From assembly GCA_934436245.1 (NCBI GenBank), contig CAKSAM010000027.1, forward strand, positions 1 to 34,745: a stretch of DNA of 34,745 bases, written 5' to 3'. Positions within the stretch are counted from its first letter, which is position 1; every line of letters begins with the position of its first letter. The notes beneath the pieces were generated by a model. That model was not told where the DNA came from, ran no database searches, and was given only the letters and a program-made list of their open reading frames with translations. This document shows positions 25,220 to 33,753 of this stretch, piece after piece. The stretch comes from an uncultured Acetatifactor sp. Its GTDB lineage: Bacteria; Bacillota; Clostridia; Lachnospirales; Lachnospiraceae. The position numbers were made by a program, and so were the translations under genes.

Positions 25220-25858
25220 ATGAATGAGAAATTTTTTGATCTAAAAAAGGAAAAACAGGACCGGATGATCAATGCCGCTTTGAAAGTATTTGCATTGAAC
25301 GGCTACAGGCATGCCGGTACCGATGATATTGTCCGGGAGGCAGCCATCAGCAAGGGGCTGTTGTTTCATTATTTCGGGAGCAAGCTGGGAGTTTATGAGT
25401 TTGTATATGATTATAGTGTACGGTATCTGCAGCTGGAACTTTCCACTGCAGTAGATGCAGGGGAAACGGATCTGTTTACATTGCTGCAGCAGGTGGAATG
25501 CGGAAGGATGCATGCTATGTGCGGATATCCCTACTTACAGCAGTTCCTGAACCGGGCACAGGTTGAGGATGTCAGTGAGGCATTACTGGCAGTAGAGGAA
25601 AAAAAGAAACAGCTGGAAGCAACCTATGAGGCCATTTACGCCAAAGCAGATCTGGACAAATATGCTTCTGCGGAGGAAATTACAAAGCTTCGTAAGATGC
25701 TGGAACTGACCATCCGGGGACTGATGAGCGAGAAAATTTCGGAGAATGCGTTTCAGCCGGAGATGTTTTATGAGGAAATACTGGAGTATCTGCGCTTAAG
25801 CAGAAGACTGGCGGAACGGTCCGGACAGCCTTCTGACGAAGAAATTGCAGAAAAATAG
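25220..25858 (+). CDS. TetR/AcrR family transcriptional regulator
   Basis: The N-terminal TetR helix-turn-helix is clear: DRMINAALKVFALNGYRHAGTDDIVREAAISKGLLFHYFGSKLGVYEF (about residues 14-62). The C-terminal ligand domain of about 140 residues has no recognisable subfamily; it is the usual length (212 total). ATG 25220 is preferred because the next Met (25265) would cut off helix 1. A TACAAT that reads as an extended -10 lies directly against the ATG, which is awkward if used. The divergent acidic-protein gene is the obvious candidate target. Confidence 0.9.
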   Translation: MNEKFFDLKKEKQDRMINAALKVFALNGYRHAGTDDIVREAAISKGLLFHYFGSKLGVYEFVYDYSVRYLQLELSTAVDAGETDLFTLLQQVECGRMHAMCGYPYLQQFLNRAQVEDVSEALLAVEEKKKQLEATYEAIYAKADLDKYASAEEITKLRKMLELTIRGLMSEKISENAFQPEMFYEEILEYLRLSRRLAERSGQPSDEEIAEK

Positions 25859-25894
25859 CATCATAACTGCATCATATTTTTGAAGTGAATGTAA

Positions 25895-26656
25895 CTATTT
25901 TGACATCTTATAGGTGGGATCTGCGGGATACCCACCTTTCAATTTCTGCATACCGCGCTGAATGGCGTCTTTGGAATTTTTCCAGTCCGCATCTTTGTTA
26001 CGGTAATCGAATTTTTCCACCAGCCATGAAACATCTTCGGACAGACGTTCCATGTTGGATTCCATGACGGGCAGCAGCAGATCATAAAAATCCTGTTTCT
26101 CTTTGTCTGAGAGCCTGCGGTCTGCAGCTTCACAAAGATCTCCGAAATGGGGCAGACAGAAGCCTTTCCCATTTATGACTTTATTTCGAAAACTTTCGTT
26201 GCATTTCCACAGATAGAAAAAGGTATCCAGATATCTTGTGTAGGTATCCTTGTACTGGGAACAGATATAGCAGGATCTTTCTTTGGAACGGATCCACATA
26301 CCGATTGTATTTTCGCTGGCTTCCGCCTTTTTGAACTTACCGAAAAGAGAGCTTTTTCCGGGGCGGAAAGAGGTGAATTCCTGTTGCATTTCCCGGATCA
26401 TACGCTGATAGTGGGTCTTCAGGATCCAGGCGTTCCCGAGGGTATTGCCATAGTCGAACATTTTCTGAAAGTGATAGCGGCAGAAGCCGGCTTTATCGGT
26501 CTGTTCTCTGATATCCGCTTCCATGTAGGAGGAACCGGAACCCAGAACAAAGTCCAGAAGATCCTGCTCTATGCTGCGGTGAATAAAACAAAACGGACAC
26601 TCGTCCTGGGCATTTACGGCATCGTTCAGTGGGATGGTATATAATTGTTCTTTCAT
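25895..26656 (-). CDS. DUF6062-like protein with duplicated Cys/His modules
   Basis: From ATG at 26656 (AGAGGA upstream) the product has 253 residues and no signal or membrane helix. Two equivalent modules are visible: CPFC (C20, C23) with FCRYHF (C59, H62), and CYIC (C129, C132) with FCLPHF (C167, H170). The interval between CxxC and CxxH is 35 residues in the first and 34 in the second, so each module could bind one metal ion. From memory the protein matches DUF6062, uncharacterised and clostridial. The long frame upstream to 26773 lacks a ribosome site. It has its own strong promoter. Confidence 0.85.
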   Translation of the reverse strand: MKEQLYTIPLNDAVNAQDECPFCFIHRSIEQDLLDFVLGSGSSYMEADIREQTDKAGFCRYHFQKMFDYGNTLGNAWILKTHYQRMIREMQQEFTSFRPGKSSLFGKFKKAEASENTIGMWIRSKERSCYICSQYKDTYTRYLDTFFYLWKCNESFRNKVINGKGFCLPHFGDLCEAADRRLSDKEKQDFYDLLLPVMESNMERLSEDVSWLVEKFDYRNKDADWKNSKDAIQRGMQKLKGGYPADPTYKMSK

Positions 26657-26714
26657 ATAGAAGTGTCCTCTCTTATGATTAAAAAATGTATGATGAAAAC
26701 GATGGAACATCTCT

Positions 26715-26743
26715 ATTGTAAATGATGTCTGAAATAATTGCAA
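26715..26743 (-). promoter_or_regulatory. Sigma-A promoter of the DUF6062-like gene
   Basis: On the minus strand TTGCAA (26738-26743) and TACAAT (26715-26720) are exactly 17 bp apart, about 60 bp upstream of the start. Confidence 0.75.
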
Positions 26744-26794
26744 AAAGATTACGCAATTGTAAAAAAATGTCATTTAAAATTAAGAATTGTTTTG

Positions 26795-26823
26795 TTGTAA
26801 TAAGAATTGATTCAAGCTACTAT
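26795..26823 (+). promoter_or_regulatory. Promoter of the MBOAT-SGNH unit
   Basis: TTGTAA (26795-26800), 17-bp spacer, TACTAT (26818-26823). The leader that follows contains a hairpin CCGGCATG-tcag-CATG(a)CCGG near 26845-26868. Confidence 0.6.
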
Positions 26824-26916
26824 GATAGTAAGAGCGTGGGAGCCGGCATGTCAGCATGACCGGTGGATGGCGTATGATAAAAATGATCAAAATGAAAGAT
26901 ATAAAAGTAGAAAGAT

Positions 26917-28272
26917 GTGATTTTTTTGATATTCAGCAGTATTGAATTTCTGCTGTGGTTCCTGCCGGTCTTCCTGATCGTCTACGGGATCACACCTCAT
27001 AAATACAGAAACCTGACACTGCTCGTGGGGAGCATTATTTTTTATGCCATGGGGGATGCCAGATATTTTCCCCTGTTAATGATATCTATTCTGTGTAACT
27101 ATTTTTTCGGTCTGCATCTGGCAAAGCGGAGCCCTAAGACGATGTGGCGGAAAAAACTGGTGCTTATCGTGGCACTCACTTTAAATCTGGCTGTGCTGCT
27201 CTGGTTCAAGGATTGGGGCGGTCCGGCGGGGCTGCCTTTAGGCATCAGCTTCTATACCTTCCAGATATTGTCGTATCTGATCGATGTATACCGTGGGGAA
27301 GTGGGCAGGGAGTATTCTTTTTTGAAATTTGCCACCTATGTGAGCATGTTTCCCAAATTGATCTCCGGACCGATTACCCGATATGGAGAGATCTCGGAGA
27401 AGCTGCAAGATAGAGATTTTACGGTACAGGGACTGGAGAATGGCATGAAGCTGTTTATCCTGGGACTTGCGGCGAAAGTACTTTTGGCGGATCGTGTGGG
27501 TATTTTGTGGCACGAGGTGCAGGTGACGGGGTTTGAAAGTATTTCGACACCGCTGGCATGGCTGGCAGCCATTGCTTATTCCATGGAGATTTATTTCGAT
27601 TTCTGGGGATATTCCCTGATGGCTATGGGACTGGGCCGGATGCTTGGAATAGAACTGCCCCGGAACTTCCACAGACCTTATATGGCCAGAAGCGTCAGGG
27701 ATTTTTACCGCAGATGGCATATGACGCTGGGGCAGTGGTTCTGCCGGTATGTGTATATTCCGTTAGGGGGCAGCAGGCAGGGAGAACTCCGGACGATCTT
27801 TAACCTACTGGTGGTATGGATACTGACGGCGTTCTGGCATGGTGTCAGCTGGAATTTCTTCTGCTGGGGCGGACTGCTCTGGATCTGTATTGTGCTGGAA
27901 CGACAGCTGGGGAGACTGCAGCTGATCCATAAGATGAAGGTTCTGCCTCATATCTATCTGTGGCTGATCATCCCCATGAGCTGGATGTGTTTCGCCATCA
28001 CGGACTTGTCACAGCTACAGGTCTATCTGGACAAAATGCTGTGGCTGGTACCGGGGATCAGCGGTGGATACGAGGATGCCTGGAAAGCACTCAGCACCTA
28101 TGGCGGTCTGCTGGCGGTATCGGGACTTGCGTGTACCCCGGCCATAGAGAAGCTGTACCATAAGGGGCAGGATACACTGATTGTGAAAGTGTTGCTTGCA
28201 GTAGTGTTCTGGTACTGTATCTGGAGATTGATATTAGAAGGAAACAATCCTTTTATGTATTTTAGCTTTTAG
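26917..28272 (+). CDS. MBOAT O-acyltransferase (AlgI/DltB-like)
   Basis: MBOAT proteins move acyl groups (usually acetyl) across the membrane onto surface polymers. The 451 residues contain about ten membrane segments and the family signatures LPLGISFYTFQILSYLID, YVSMFPKLISGPITRY, FRRP-like NFHRPYMARSVRDFYRRWHMTLGQWF, and TAFWHGVSWNF with the invariant active His near residue 308. GTG 26917 and TTG 26926 are both possible starts; the second gives the typical MIFSSIEFLLWFLP beginning. No strong ribosome site distinguishes them. The SGNH gene follows after 17 bp, the standard pairing with the enzyme that places the acyl group on the polymer outside. The polymer acylated is unknown. Confidence 0.93.
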   Translation: MIFLIFSSIEFLLWFLPVFLIVYGITPHKYRNLTLLVGSIIFYAMGDARYFPLLMISILCNYFFGLHLAKRSPKTMWRKKLVLIVALTLNLAVLLWFKDWGGPAGLPLGISFYTFQILSYLIDVYRGEVGREYSFLKFATYVSMFPKLISGPITRYGEISEKLQDRDFTVQGLENGMKLFILGLAAKVLLADRVGILWHEVQVTGFESISTPLAWLAAIAYSMEIYFDFWGYSLMAMGLGRMLGIELPRNFHRPYMARSVRDFYRRWHMTLGQWFCRYVYIPLGGSRQGELRTIFNLLVVWILTAFWHGVSWNFFCWGGLLWICIVLERQLGRLQLIHKMKVLPHIYLWLIIPMSWMCFAITDLSQLQVYLDKMLWLVPGISGGYEDAWKALSTYGGLLAVSGLACTPAIEKLYHKGQDTLIVKVLLAVVFWYCIWRLILEGNNPFMYFSF

Positions 28273-28289
28273 GAAAAGGTCATTATGCA

Positions 28290-29351
28290 ATGAAGCATGC
28301 AGAAAATAAGAATCATATTTTGTCGAAAATGAAGGAAAAATTGCATAAATACTTCTTTTTAGGATGTCTGTTGCTGACGGGAATTGTATTTTTTGCCTGG
28401 ACGGATCAGTGGCAGCTGTATACGGAACCACTGCAGAAGACTTATACCAAAGGAGTGGAGCTGGTGGATCGGCTGGCAGACGGACAATGGCCGGACCTGT
28501 CAGGCGGACAGCGTAACGGCATGGAAGCTGTATCCGGAAATGTCCCGGGAGAGATTCCGGGGACAGAGCCTGCAGCTGCAGACCAAAGCGCAATGACAGA
28601 CACGGAGGAAACAACTGCTTCCACGCAGAGTCCGGTGACCAGCAAAACGGATCTGGCGGAGACAGCAGGGGCGGAGACAACGGGATCTGTGGCAGAAGAG
28701 CCTGCGGCTTCCACAGCTGCCGCAGTCCCCGGGGAAGAAGCACCGAAGGAAGTGGTCTATCACACAGTGGATGACAGTTATTTTGATGATGCGGTATTTA
28801 TCGGAGATTCCCGGACGGTGGGAATGCATGAATACGGCGGACTGGAGAAGACGTCCACGTTTTATGCTTCCACGGGACTTACCGTTTACAAGATGTTTGA
28901 TTCTAAAATTGTTGAGGTACCGGGTCAGAAGAAAAAGATCACGGTGGAGGAAGCACTGTCAAAGAAGCAGTTCGCCAAGATATATCTGATGATCGGTATT
29001 AACGAAATGGGAACCGGCACGGTCGAATCCTTTATGAAAGCCTATGGGGAAGCGGTACAGCATTTACGGGAATTGCAGCCGGACGCAGTGATTTATGTGC
29101 AGGCAATCATGAAGGTAACGGCGGAGCGCTCTGCGCAGGGGGATTATATTACGAATGAAGGAATAGAGGCAAGAAATGAAGAAATTGCGAAACTGGCAGA
29201 TGATCAGAAAATCTTTTATCTGGATGTGAATCCTCTTATTTGCGATGAGACAGGGGGAATGGCAGCGTCCTATACCTATGACGGAGTCCATCTGAAGGCG
29301 CAGTATATCCCGATCTGGCTGAACTTTTTGAAGGAGCATGCTGTGGAATAG
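28290..29351 (+). CDS. Membrane-anchored SGNH/GDSL hydrolase-like protein
   Basis: The 353-residue protein has a membrane anchor near residues 22-40 (YFFLGCLLLTGIVFFAW), a low-complexity Thr/Ala/Glu linker (about 75-155), and a C-terminal SGNH domain. The catalytic signatures are FIGDSRTVG (Ser about 174), LMIGINEMG (block III) and DGVHL (His about 334). With the MBOAT partner it probably transfers or removes acyl groups on an extracytoplasmic polymer, by analogy with PatA/PatB or AlgI/AlgJ pairs; this is inference. ATG 28290 has AGGAAAAGG upstream. The stop lies just before a single repeat arm, CTATTCAGAAC at 29361. Confidence 0.9.
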   Translation: MKHAENKNHILSKMKEKLHKYFFLGCLLLTGIVFFAWTDQWQLYTEPLQKTYTKGVELVDRLADGQWPDLSGGQRNGMEAVSGNVPGEIPGTEPAAADQSAMTDTEETTASTQSPVTSKTDLAETAGAETTGSVAEEPAASTAAAVPGEEAPKEVVYHTVDDSYFDDAVFIGDSRTVGMHEYGGLEKTSTFYASTGLTVYKMFDSKIVEVPGQKKKITVEEALSKKQFAKIYLMIGINEMGTGTVESFMKAYGEAVQHLRELQPDAVIYVQAIMKVTAERSAQGDYITNEGIEARNEEIAKLADDQKIFYLDVNPLICDETGGMAASYTYDGVHLKAQYIPIWLNFLKEHAVE

Positions 29352-29399
29352 GTTTTACAGCTATTCAGAACACTATAAAGAACTGTATATAAATTTTTC

Positions 29400-29428
29400 T
29401 TGACTGTAGAACGATGAAAAGCTATCAT
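29400..29428 (+). promoter_or_regulatory. Sigma-A promoter of uraA
   Basis: TTGACT (29400-29405), a 17-bp spacer and TATCAT (29423-29428). The predicted start is near 29435, giving a leader of about 140 nt. Confidence 0.8.
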
Positions 29429-29442
29429 AGTATCTAATAAGG

Positions 29443-29490
29443 TCACATAGATGTGGGCAGGTAGAGATCTATCTGCCTGTATTTATGTGA
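29443..29490 (+). promoter_or_regulatory. Long hairpin in the uraA mRNA leader
   Basis: Bases 29443-29464 pair with 29469-29490 over 22 continuous pairs (5 of them G-U) around an AGAT tetraloop. ATCTGCCT (29471-29478) can alternatively pair with AGGCAGAT (29494-29501), so two exclusive folds exist. A second hairpin, TTCAG-a-GC/GC-a-CTGAA, follows at 29503-29523. No known uracil, PyrR or purine riboswitch signature was recognised, and no clean terminator U run is present. Confidence 0.6.
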
Positions 29491-29577
29491 TAGAGGCAGA
29501 TGTTCAGAGCTGTGGGCACTGAATGACTGCTGAAAAACAGTTACATGTTCATATGTCTATGACACAGGAGGAGAAAA

Positions 29578-30945
29578 ATGAGCGAGAAGACTACACTCGG
29601 CGAAAACGGCATTTACGATGCCAGATCCTTGGGCGTGCCCAAGATGCTTCTGTTGGGACTTCAGCACATGTTCGCAATGTTTGGTGCTACCATTCTGGTA
29701 CCCATGCTGACAGGTCTGGATGTTTCCACAACACTGTTATTTGCAGGTCTGGGAACTTTGTTGTTCCATCTGCTGACCAAGAGAAAGGTACCCGCATTTC
29801 TGGGTTCTTCCTTTGCTTTCTTAGGCGGTTATGCCGCAATTGCACCTATGGCAGACGGTGCGGACAATTCCGCATTGCTTCCTTATGCCTGCTTCGGTGT
29901 TGCCTGTGCAGGTCTGCTGTACCTGGTATTATCCCTGTTGATCAAAATCTTCGGTACCGGCAAGGTAATGCGTTTCTTCCCACCTATCGTAACCGGACCT
30001 ATCATCATTGCCATCGGTCTGACCCTGTCCCAGTCCGCTATCAATAACTGTTCCGCAGACTGGCTGATCGCAGTGGTTGCTATTGCTCTGGTAGTGATCT
30101 GCAATATCTGGGGTAAGGGAATGGTGAAGATCGTTCCGATCATCATCGGTGTTGTTGGTTCTTATGTGCTGGCAGCTATCTTAGGCCGTGTGGATTTTGC
30201 TCCGGTTGCGGAAGCTGCATGGATCGGACTTCCTATCCACTGGAATGAGACCGCTTTCTGGGCACTGTCCGACGGCAACACTTCTCTGTTGATCACTTCC
30301 GTGATCACCATTATGCCGATCGCACTGGCTACCATGGTAGAGCATATCGGAGATATCTCCGCTATTTCTTCCACCGTTGGTATCAACTATATCAAGGAGC
30401 CCGGATTGCATCGTACGCTGTTAGGTGATGGCCTGGCTACCATTATTGCATCCCTGTTCGGCGCTCCTGCGAATACCACTTACGGTGAGAACACCGGTGT
30501 ACTGTCTCTGACCAAGGTATTCGATCCCAGAGTCATCCGTATTGCAGCAGGCTTTGCAGTACTGTTCTCCTTCTCCCCGAAGGTGGCAGCACTGATCGGA
30601 TGTATGCCTACCGCTACCTGCGGTGGTGTATCCCTGGTACTGTATGGTATGATCTCCGCAGTCGGTGTCCGTAACATCGTAGAGACTCAGGTAGACTTCA
30701 CCAAGAGCCGTAATGTTATCATCGCTGCTCTGATCCTGGTACTGTCTATCGGTATCAACTACAGTGCAGCAGGAGCTATCGCATTCCACATCGGCGAGAT
30801 CACCATCAGCCTGTCCGGACTGGCAGTCGGTGCTCTGACGGGTATCATTCTGAATGCCATTCTGCCCGGTAAGGATTATAAGTTCGATGAGGACAAGCCC
30901 GATGACACCGGCGTATGCTTCGCAGTAAAGGGTCAGGAGAACTAA
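29578..30945 (+). CDS. uraA: Uracil permease (NCS2 family)
   Basis: UraA-type NCS2 carriers import uracil with protons. The 455-residue membrane protein has about 14 membrane segments and the family signatures MFGATILVPMLTG, FLGSSFAFLGG, GPIIIAIGLTLS, MVEHIGDISAISS and the substrate motif GAPANTTYGENTGVLS. The glutamates in EHIGD and YGENTG correspond to substrate-binding residues of E. coli UraA. AGGAGGAG lies five bases before ATG 29578. Xanthine as an alternative substrate is possible, but the motif pattern favours uracil. It is monocistronic with a long leader. No strong terminator was found behind it. Confidence 0.92.
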   Translation: MSEKTTLGENGIYDARSLGVPKMLLLGLQHMFAMFGATILVPMLTGLDVSTTLLFAGLGTLLFHLLTKRKVPAFLGSSFAFLGGYAAIAPMADGADNSALLPYACFGVACAGLLYLVLSLLIKIFGTGKVMRFFPPIVTGPIIIAIGLTLSQSAINNCSADWLIAVVAIALVVICNIWGKGMVKIVPIIIGVVGSYVLAAILGRVDFAPVAEAAWIGLPIHWNETAFWALSDGNTSLLITSVITIMPIALATMVEHIGDISAISSTVGINYIKEPGLHRTLLGDGLATIIASLFGAPANTTYGENTGVLSLTKVFDPRVIRIAAGFAVLFSFSPKVAALIGCMPTATCGGVSLVLYGMISAVGVRNIVETQVDFTKSRNVIIAALILVLSIGINYSAAGAIAFHIGEITISLSGLAVGALTGIILNAILPGKDYKFDEDKPDDTGVCFAVKGQEN

Positions 30946-31001
30946 GACATTTTTTGCTGAAAACAGCATAAACTGAACAAAGAAAGTAAGAGGGAGTGTT
31001 C

Positions 31002-32201
31002 ATGGCAGAATACAGGGCTGTGGATGCTCTCTTTTTCATGGGGATAAGGAAAATGAAGATCATAGACATGCATTGTGATACCATATCCGAACTGGCGGAT
31101 GCAGGCAGGGGTGGCTGCAGAGAGCCGGGTGACGGGCTTATGAAAAACAGAGGACAGCTGGATCTGGAGCGGATGCAGCAGAGTGGATATCTGCTACAGA
31201 ATTTTGCGCTGTTCGTGGATATCGGGAAATGTGCGCCGTGGACAGGACCAAAACAGGTACCGGTGGGCTGCCGGAACCTGAGAAGAGAAGCTGCGGCAGA
31301 TGCAGGAGATATGGGAGCCACCACTCCATGGGGGCGTCTGTGTGCACTGTATGAGGTCTATCGGAGTGAACTGGAGAACAATAAGGATGTTATTGCACCG
31401 GTGTTATGCTACGAAGATATCTTACGGAATGAGATGAATGGTAAAATGTCAGCACTTTTAACGGTGGAGGAGGGTGCCGTCTGCGGCGGCAGTATAGAGA
31501 GACTGCGGGAACTGTACGGAATGGGCGCGCGGATGTTGACGATCACCTGGAATTATCAGAATGAACTGGGGTGGCCTGCAAGGTGCGGCTGTTCGGGAGA
31601 AAACCGGACAACGACGGCGAAAATGGAGAGAGATGAGAACGTAAAATGCGGATCCGGTGGTGGGGATGAGATGACAGGTCTGATGGATGCGGCGTACGGT
31701 TTGACAGAGACAGGGCGCAATTTCGTCATAGAGATGGAACGCCTAGGTATGATCCCGGATGTCTCCCATCTGTCGGATGCCGGATTTGATGCCGTGTGGG
31801 AATGCTCGAAGAAGCCCTTCGTGGCAAGTCATTCCAATGCAAGAGAAGTCTGCCCGTCTCTTCGGAATCTGACGGATGACCGGATCCGTAGGCTGGCGGA
31901 TCGGGGCGGCTGTATGGGACTCAATTATTATGACAGATTTCTGGTGGCTGGAGGAAGTGAGAACTCTGAGATACTGTGGGAAGCTCTTGTGCGCCAGGCA
32001 AGACATATCACGGCTGTTGGAGGCATGGAGGTACTGGGCCTTGGCAGCGACTTCGATGGGATTCCCACGAATCCGGCGATACCCGGTGCGGAGATCGTGC
32101 CGGTATTATGGGAGAGATTAAAAACAGCCGGCTTTACAGAAAGCCAGCTGGATGGAATCTTTTGGAAAAATGTGCTGCGGCTGTATCAGGACACATTATA
32201 A
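31002..32201 (+). CDS. Membrane dipeptidase, peptidase family M19
   Basis: M19 (renal-dipeptidase-like) zinc enzymes cleave dipeptides including D-amino acid ones. The 399-residue product (from ATG 31002) shows HCDT in MKIIDMHCDTI, then LLTVEEGA (bridging Glu), VSHLSDAGFDAVWE, ASHSNAREVCPSLRNLTDD, and GSDFDGIPTNP. Two starts compete: ATG 31002 has AGGGAG five bases upstream; ATG 31053 gives the family-standard beginning but AAGGA sits only two bases away. A nonconserved Cys/Gly loop lies around residues 190-215. No signal peptide is seen, so a cytoplasmic enzyme is likely. Its stop is three bp from the convergent aroA stop. Confidence 0.92.
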   Translation: MAEYRAVDALFFMGIRKMKIIDMHCDTISELADAGRGGCREPGDGLMKNRGQLDLERMQQSGYLLQNFALFVDIGKCAPWTGPKQVPVGCRNLRREAAADAGDMGATTPWGRLCALYEVYRSELENNKDVIAPVLCYEDILRNEMNGKMSALLTVEEGAVCGGSIERLRELYGMGARMLTITWNYQNELGWPARCGCSGENRTTTAKMERDENVKCGSGGGDEMTGLMDAAYGLTETGRNFVIEMERLGMIPDVSHLSDAGFDAVWECSKKPFVASHSNAREVCPSLRNLTDDRIRRLADRGGCMGLNYYDRFLVAGGSENSEILWEALVRQARHITAVGGMEVLGLGSDFDGIPTNPAIPGAEIVPVLWERLKTAGFTESQLDGIFWKNVLRLYQDTL

Positions 32202-32204
32202 CGG

Positions 32205-33554
32205 CTAAGATGTTTTATGACATTTTATTTTCGCAATCACCTGATCTAGTACTTCAAAATAGTTCTCAAAGGTCTTGCGGCAGCATCCGGGGTCGTCTAT
32301 CACGATACCTTCCGCCCGCAGTCCGGTCAGGGCAAAGCCCATAGCCATGCGGTGGTCATCGTAGGTTTCTACGGTACTGGGCTTGGGTATCCCGGGATAA
32401 ATGGTGATGCTGTCCTGTGCTTCTTCGCAGCGGATGCCCATACGGGTCAGCTCCGTGCAGATGGCATGAATGCGGTCACTTTCCTGGAAACGGATATGGC
32501 CGATGCCTGTGATACAGGTGGGACTGTCGGCAAAAGGTGCGATCGCCGCCAGTGTGATGGCCTGATCGGAACAGGAGGACATATCCACGGTGATGCCATG
32601 GAAACCGGGAACCCCTGCCCCGGAGTTAGTCTGTTCTGTGGGAGGCAGCAGGAGAACACCGTTTTCTGTTTCCTGCGAGGTACAGCCCATTTTTTCTAAA
32701 ATATGTAAGAATTCCACATCTCCCTGCAGACTCTCAAAGTGCACATGCTCCACACATACCGGGATACCCAGAAGCGGTGCCATGGCATAGAAATAGCAGG
32801 CAGCGGAGACATCCGGCTCGATCTGATAATCCAGTGCGCTATACTGCTGCCCGGCACAGATGCGGAACTGATCTGCGGAGAGACGTTCCACCCGGACTCC
32901 GAACTGCTCCATCATTTTCTGCGTCATTTCGATGTAAGCCATGCCGTGAGTGCCTTCCACCTGGATCGTGAAATCCTCCGCAGATAAGGTGGAAGCGATC
33001 AGCAGCGCACTGAGGAACTGACTGCTGTGCCCTATGTCGATAGAAATATGATCCTGTCCGAAACCGTGGGCTGTCAATGTAAAAGGAAAATGACCATCTT
33101 CTCCTTCACATGCCACTTCGCAGCCCAGTTCCCCCAGAGAGGACAGCAGGGGTGCCATGGGGCGTCTGCGCATCTGCGCAGAGGCATCCATGTGGAAAAT
33201 TCCTTCCGAGACACCTAACGTAGCCGTCAGAAAACGGGCGGCGGTTCCGGCACTACCGACATTCAGGGAAGCTTCGGGACAGGGGATTTTCCCACCGAGA
33301 CCCTTTACAGTGACCATACAGGTATCCTCGTCTACCGTTGTTTCAAATCCCAGATCCTGCACACACTGCAGAAAATGCCTCGAATCATCCGAGAACAACA
33401 CCCCACGCAGCGTAGACTCGCCATCCGCCAGCATCGCCAGAAGGAGACTGCGGTTCGTGATACTCTTAGAACCCGGTACCCGGACTGTCAGTGGGTCAGT
33501 TGTTTTTCTAATTTTATTATATATAGTAGGAACGCGGTAAATTTTATCTGCCAT
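32205..33554 (-). CDS. aroA: 3-phosphoshikimate 1-carboxyvinyltransferase (EPSP synthase)
   Basis: AroA transfers enolpyruvyl from PEP to shikimate-3-phosphate, the sixth step of chorismate synthesis. The 449-residue product has all signatures: VPGSKSITNRSLLLAMLADG, LNVGSAGTAARFLTA, the DMSSCSDQA region, FQESDRIHAICTELTRMG, and DDHRMAMGFALTG. The N-terminal 15 residues (MADKIYRVPTIYNKIR) are an extension relative to many homologues. The Gly-Ser-Ala-Gly-Thr site (GSAGTA) is of the class that should be checked for glyphosate sensitivity class, which I did not attempt. The gene stands alone among unrelated neighbours rather than in an aro operon. Ribosome site AAGGAAGGA lies upstream of ATG. Confidence 0.95.
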   Translation of the reverse strand: MADKIYRVPTIYNKIRKTTDPLTVRVPGSKSITNRSLLLAMLADGESTLRGVLFSDDSRHFLQCVQDLGFETTVDEDTCMVTVKGLGGKIPCPEASLNVGSAGTAARFLTATLGVSEGIFHMDASAQMRRRPMAPLLSSLGELGCEVACEGEDGHFPFTLTAHGFGQDHISIDIGHSSQFLSALLIASTLSAEDFTIQVEGTHGMAYIEMTQKMMEQFGVRVERLSADQFRICAGQQYSALDYQIEPDVSAACYFYAMAPLLGIPVCVEHVHFESLQGDVEFLHILEKMGCTSQETENGVLLLPPTEQTNSGAGVPGFHGITVDMSSCSDQAITLAAIAPFADSPTCITGIGHIRFQESDRIHAICTELTRMGIRCEEAQDSITIYPGIPKPSTVETYDDHRMAMGFALTGLRAEGIVIDDPGCCRKTFENYFEVLDQVIAKIKCHKTS

Positions 33555-33593
33555 GGATCTGTGTATCCTTCCTTGCTTCTTTTAAATATCTAA

Positions 33594-33622
33594 ATCATAC
33601 CATTTTCCGCTCCACGGCACAA
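33594..33622 (-). promoter_or_regulatory. Sigma-A promoter of aroA
   Basis: On the minus strand TTGTGC (33617-33622) and TATGAT (33594-33599) are exactly 17 bp apart, 40 bp upstream of the aroA start. Confidence 0.7.
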
Positions 33623-33648
33623 CTCTCAAAAATTTTTAAAAATAATTA

Positions 33649-33677
33649 TTGACATTCCTAGCGGAATAGTATAGTAT
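33649..33677 (+). promoter_or_regulatory. cysK promoter with internal operator-like repeat
   Basis: TTGACA (33649-33654), 17-bp spacer, TAGTAT (33672-33677). Between the boxes lies the perfect inverted repeat ATTCC-tagc-GGAAT (33654-33667), placed to block polymerase. A Rrf2-type cysteine regulator such as CymR is the likeliest binder, by inference from gene function. Confidence 0.65.
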
Positions 33678-33753
33678 AAATCCATAACATCCCTATCAGA
33701 TAAGTAGGAAATTGAAAACGACAACAATTTTTAAATTTAAGGAGGATTCTATT

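Noticed and set aside
26892..26945. 17-codon ORF overlapping the start of the MBOAT gene
   Set aside because: There is no ribosome site and no run of regulatory codons; it is likely chance.
29443..29577. Purine or PyrR-type leader for uraA
   Set aside because: The conserved purine-riboswitch core and the PyrR-binding anti-antiterminator sequence could not be found in the leader.
30950..30970. TGCTG-aaaa-CAGCA hairpin after uraA
   Set aside because: The stem is only 5 bp, and the T run precedes rather than follows it on the coding strand.
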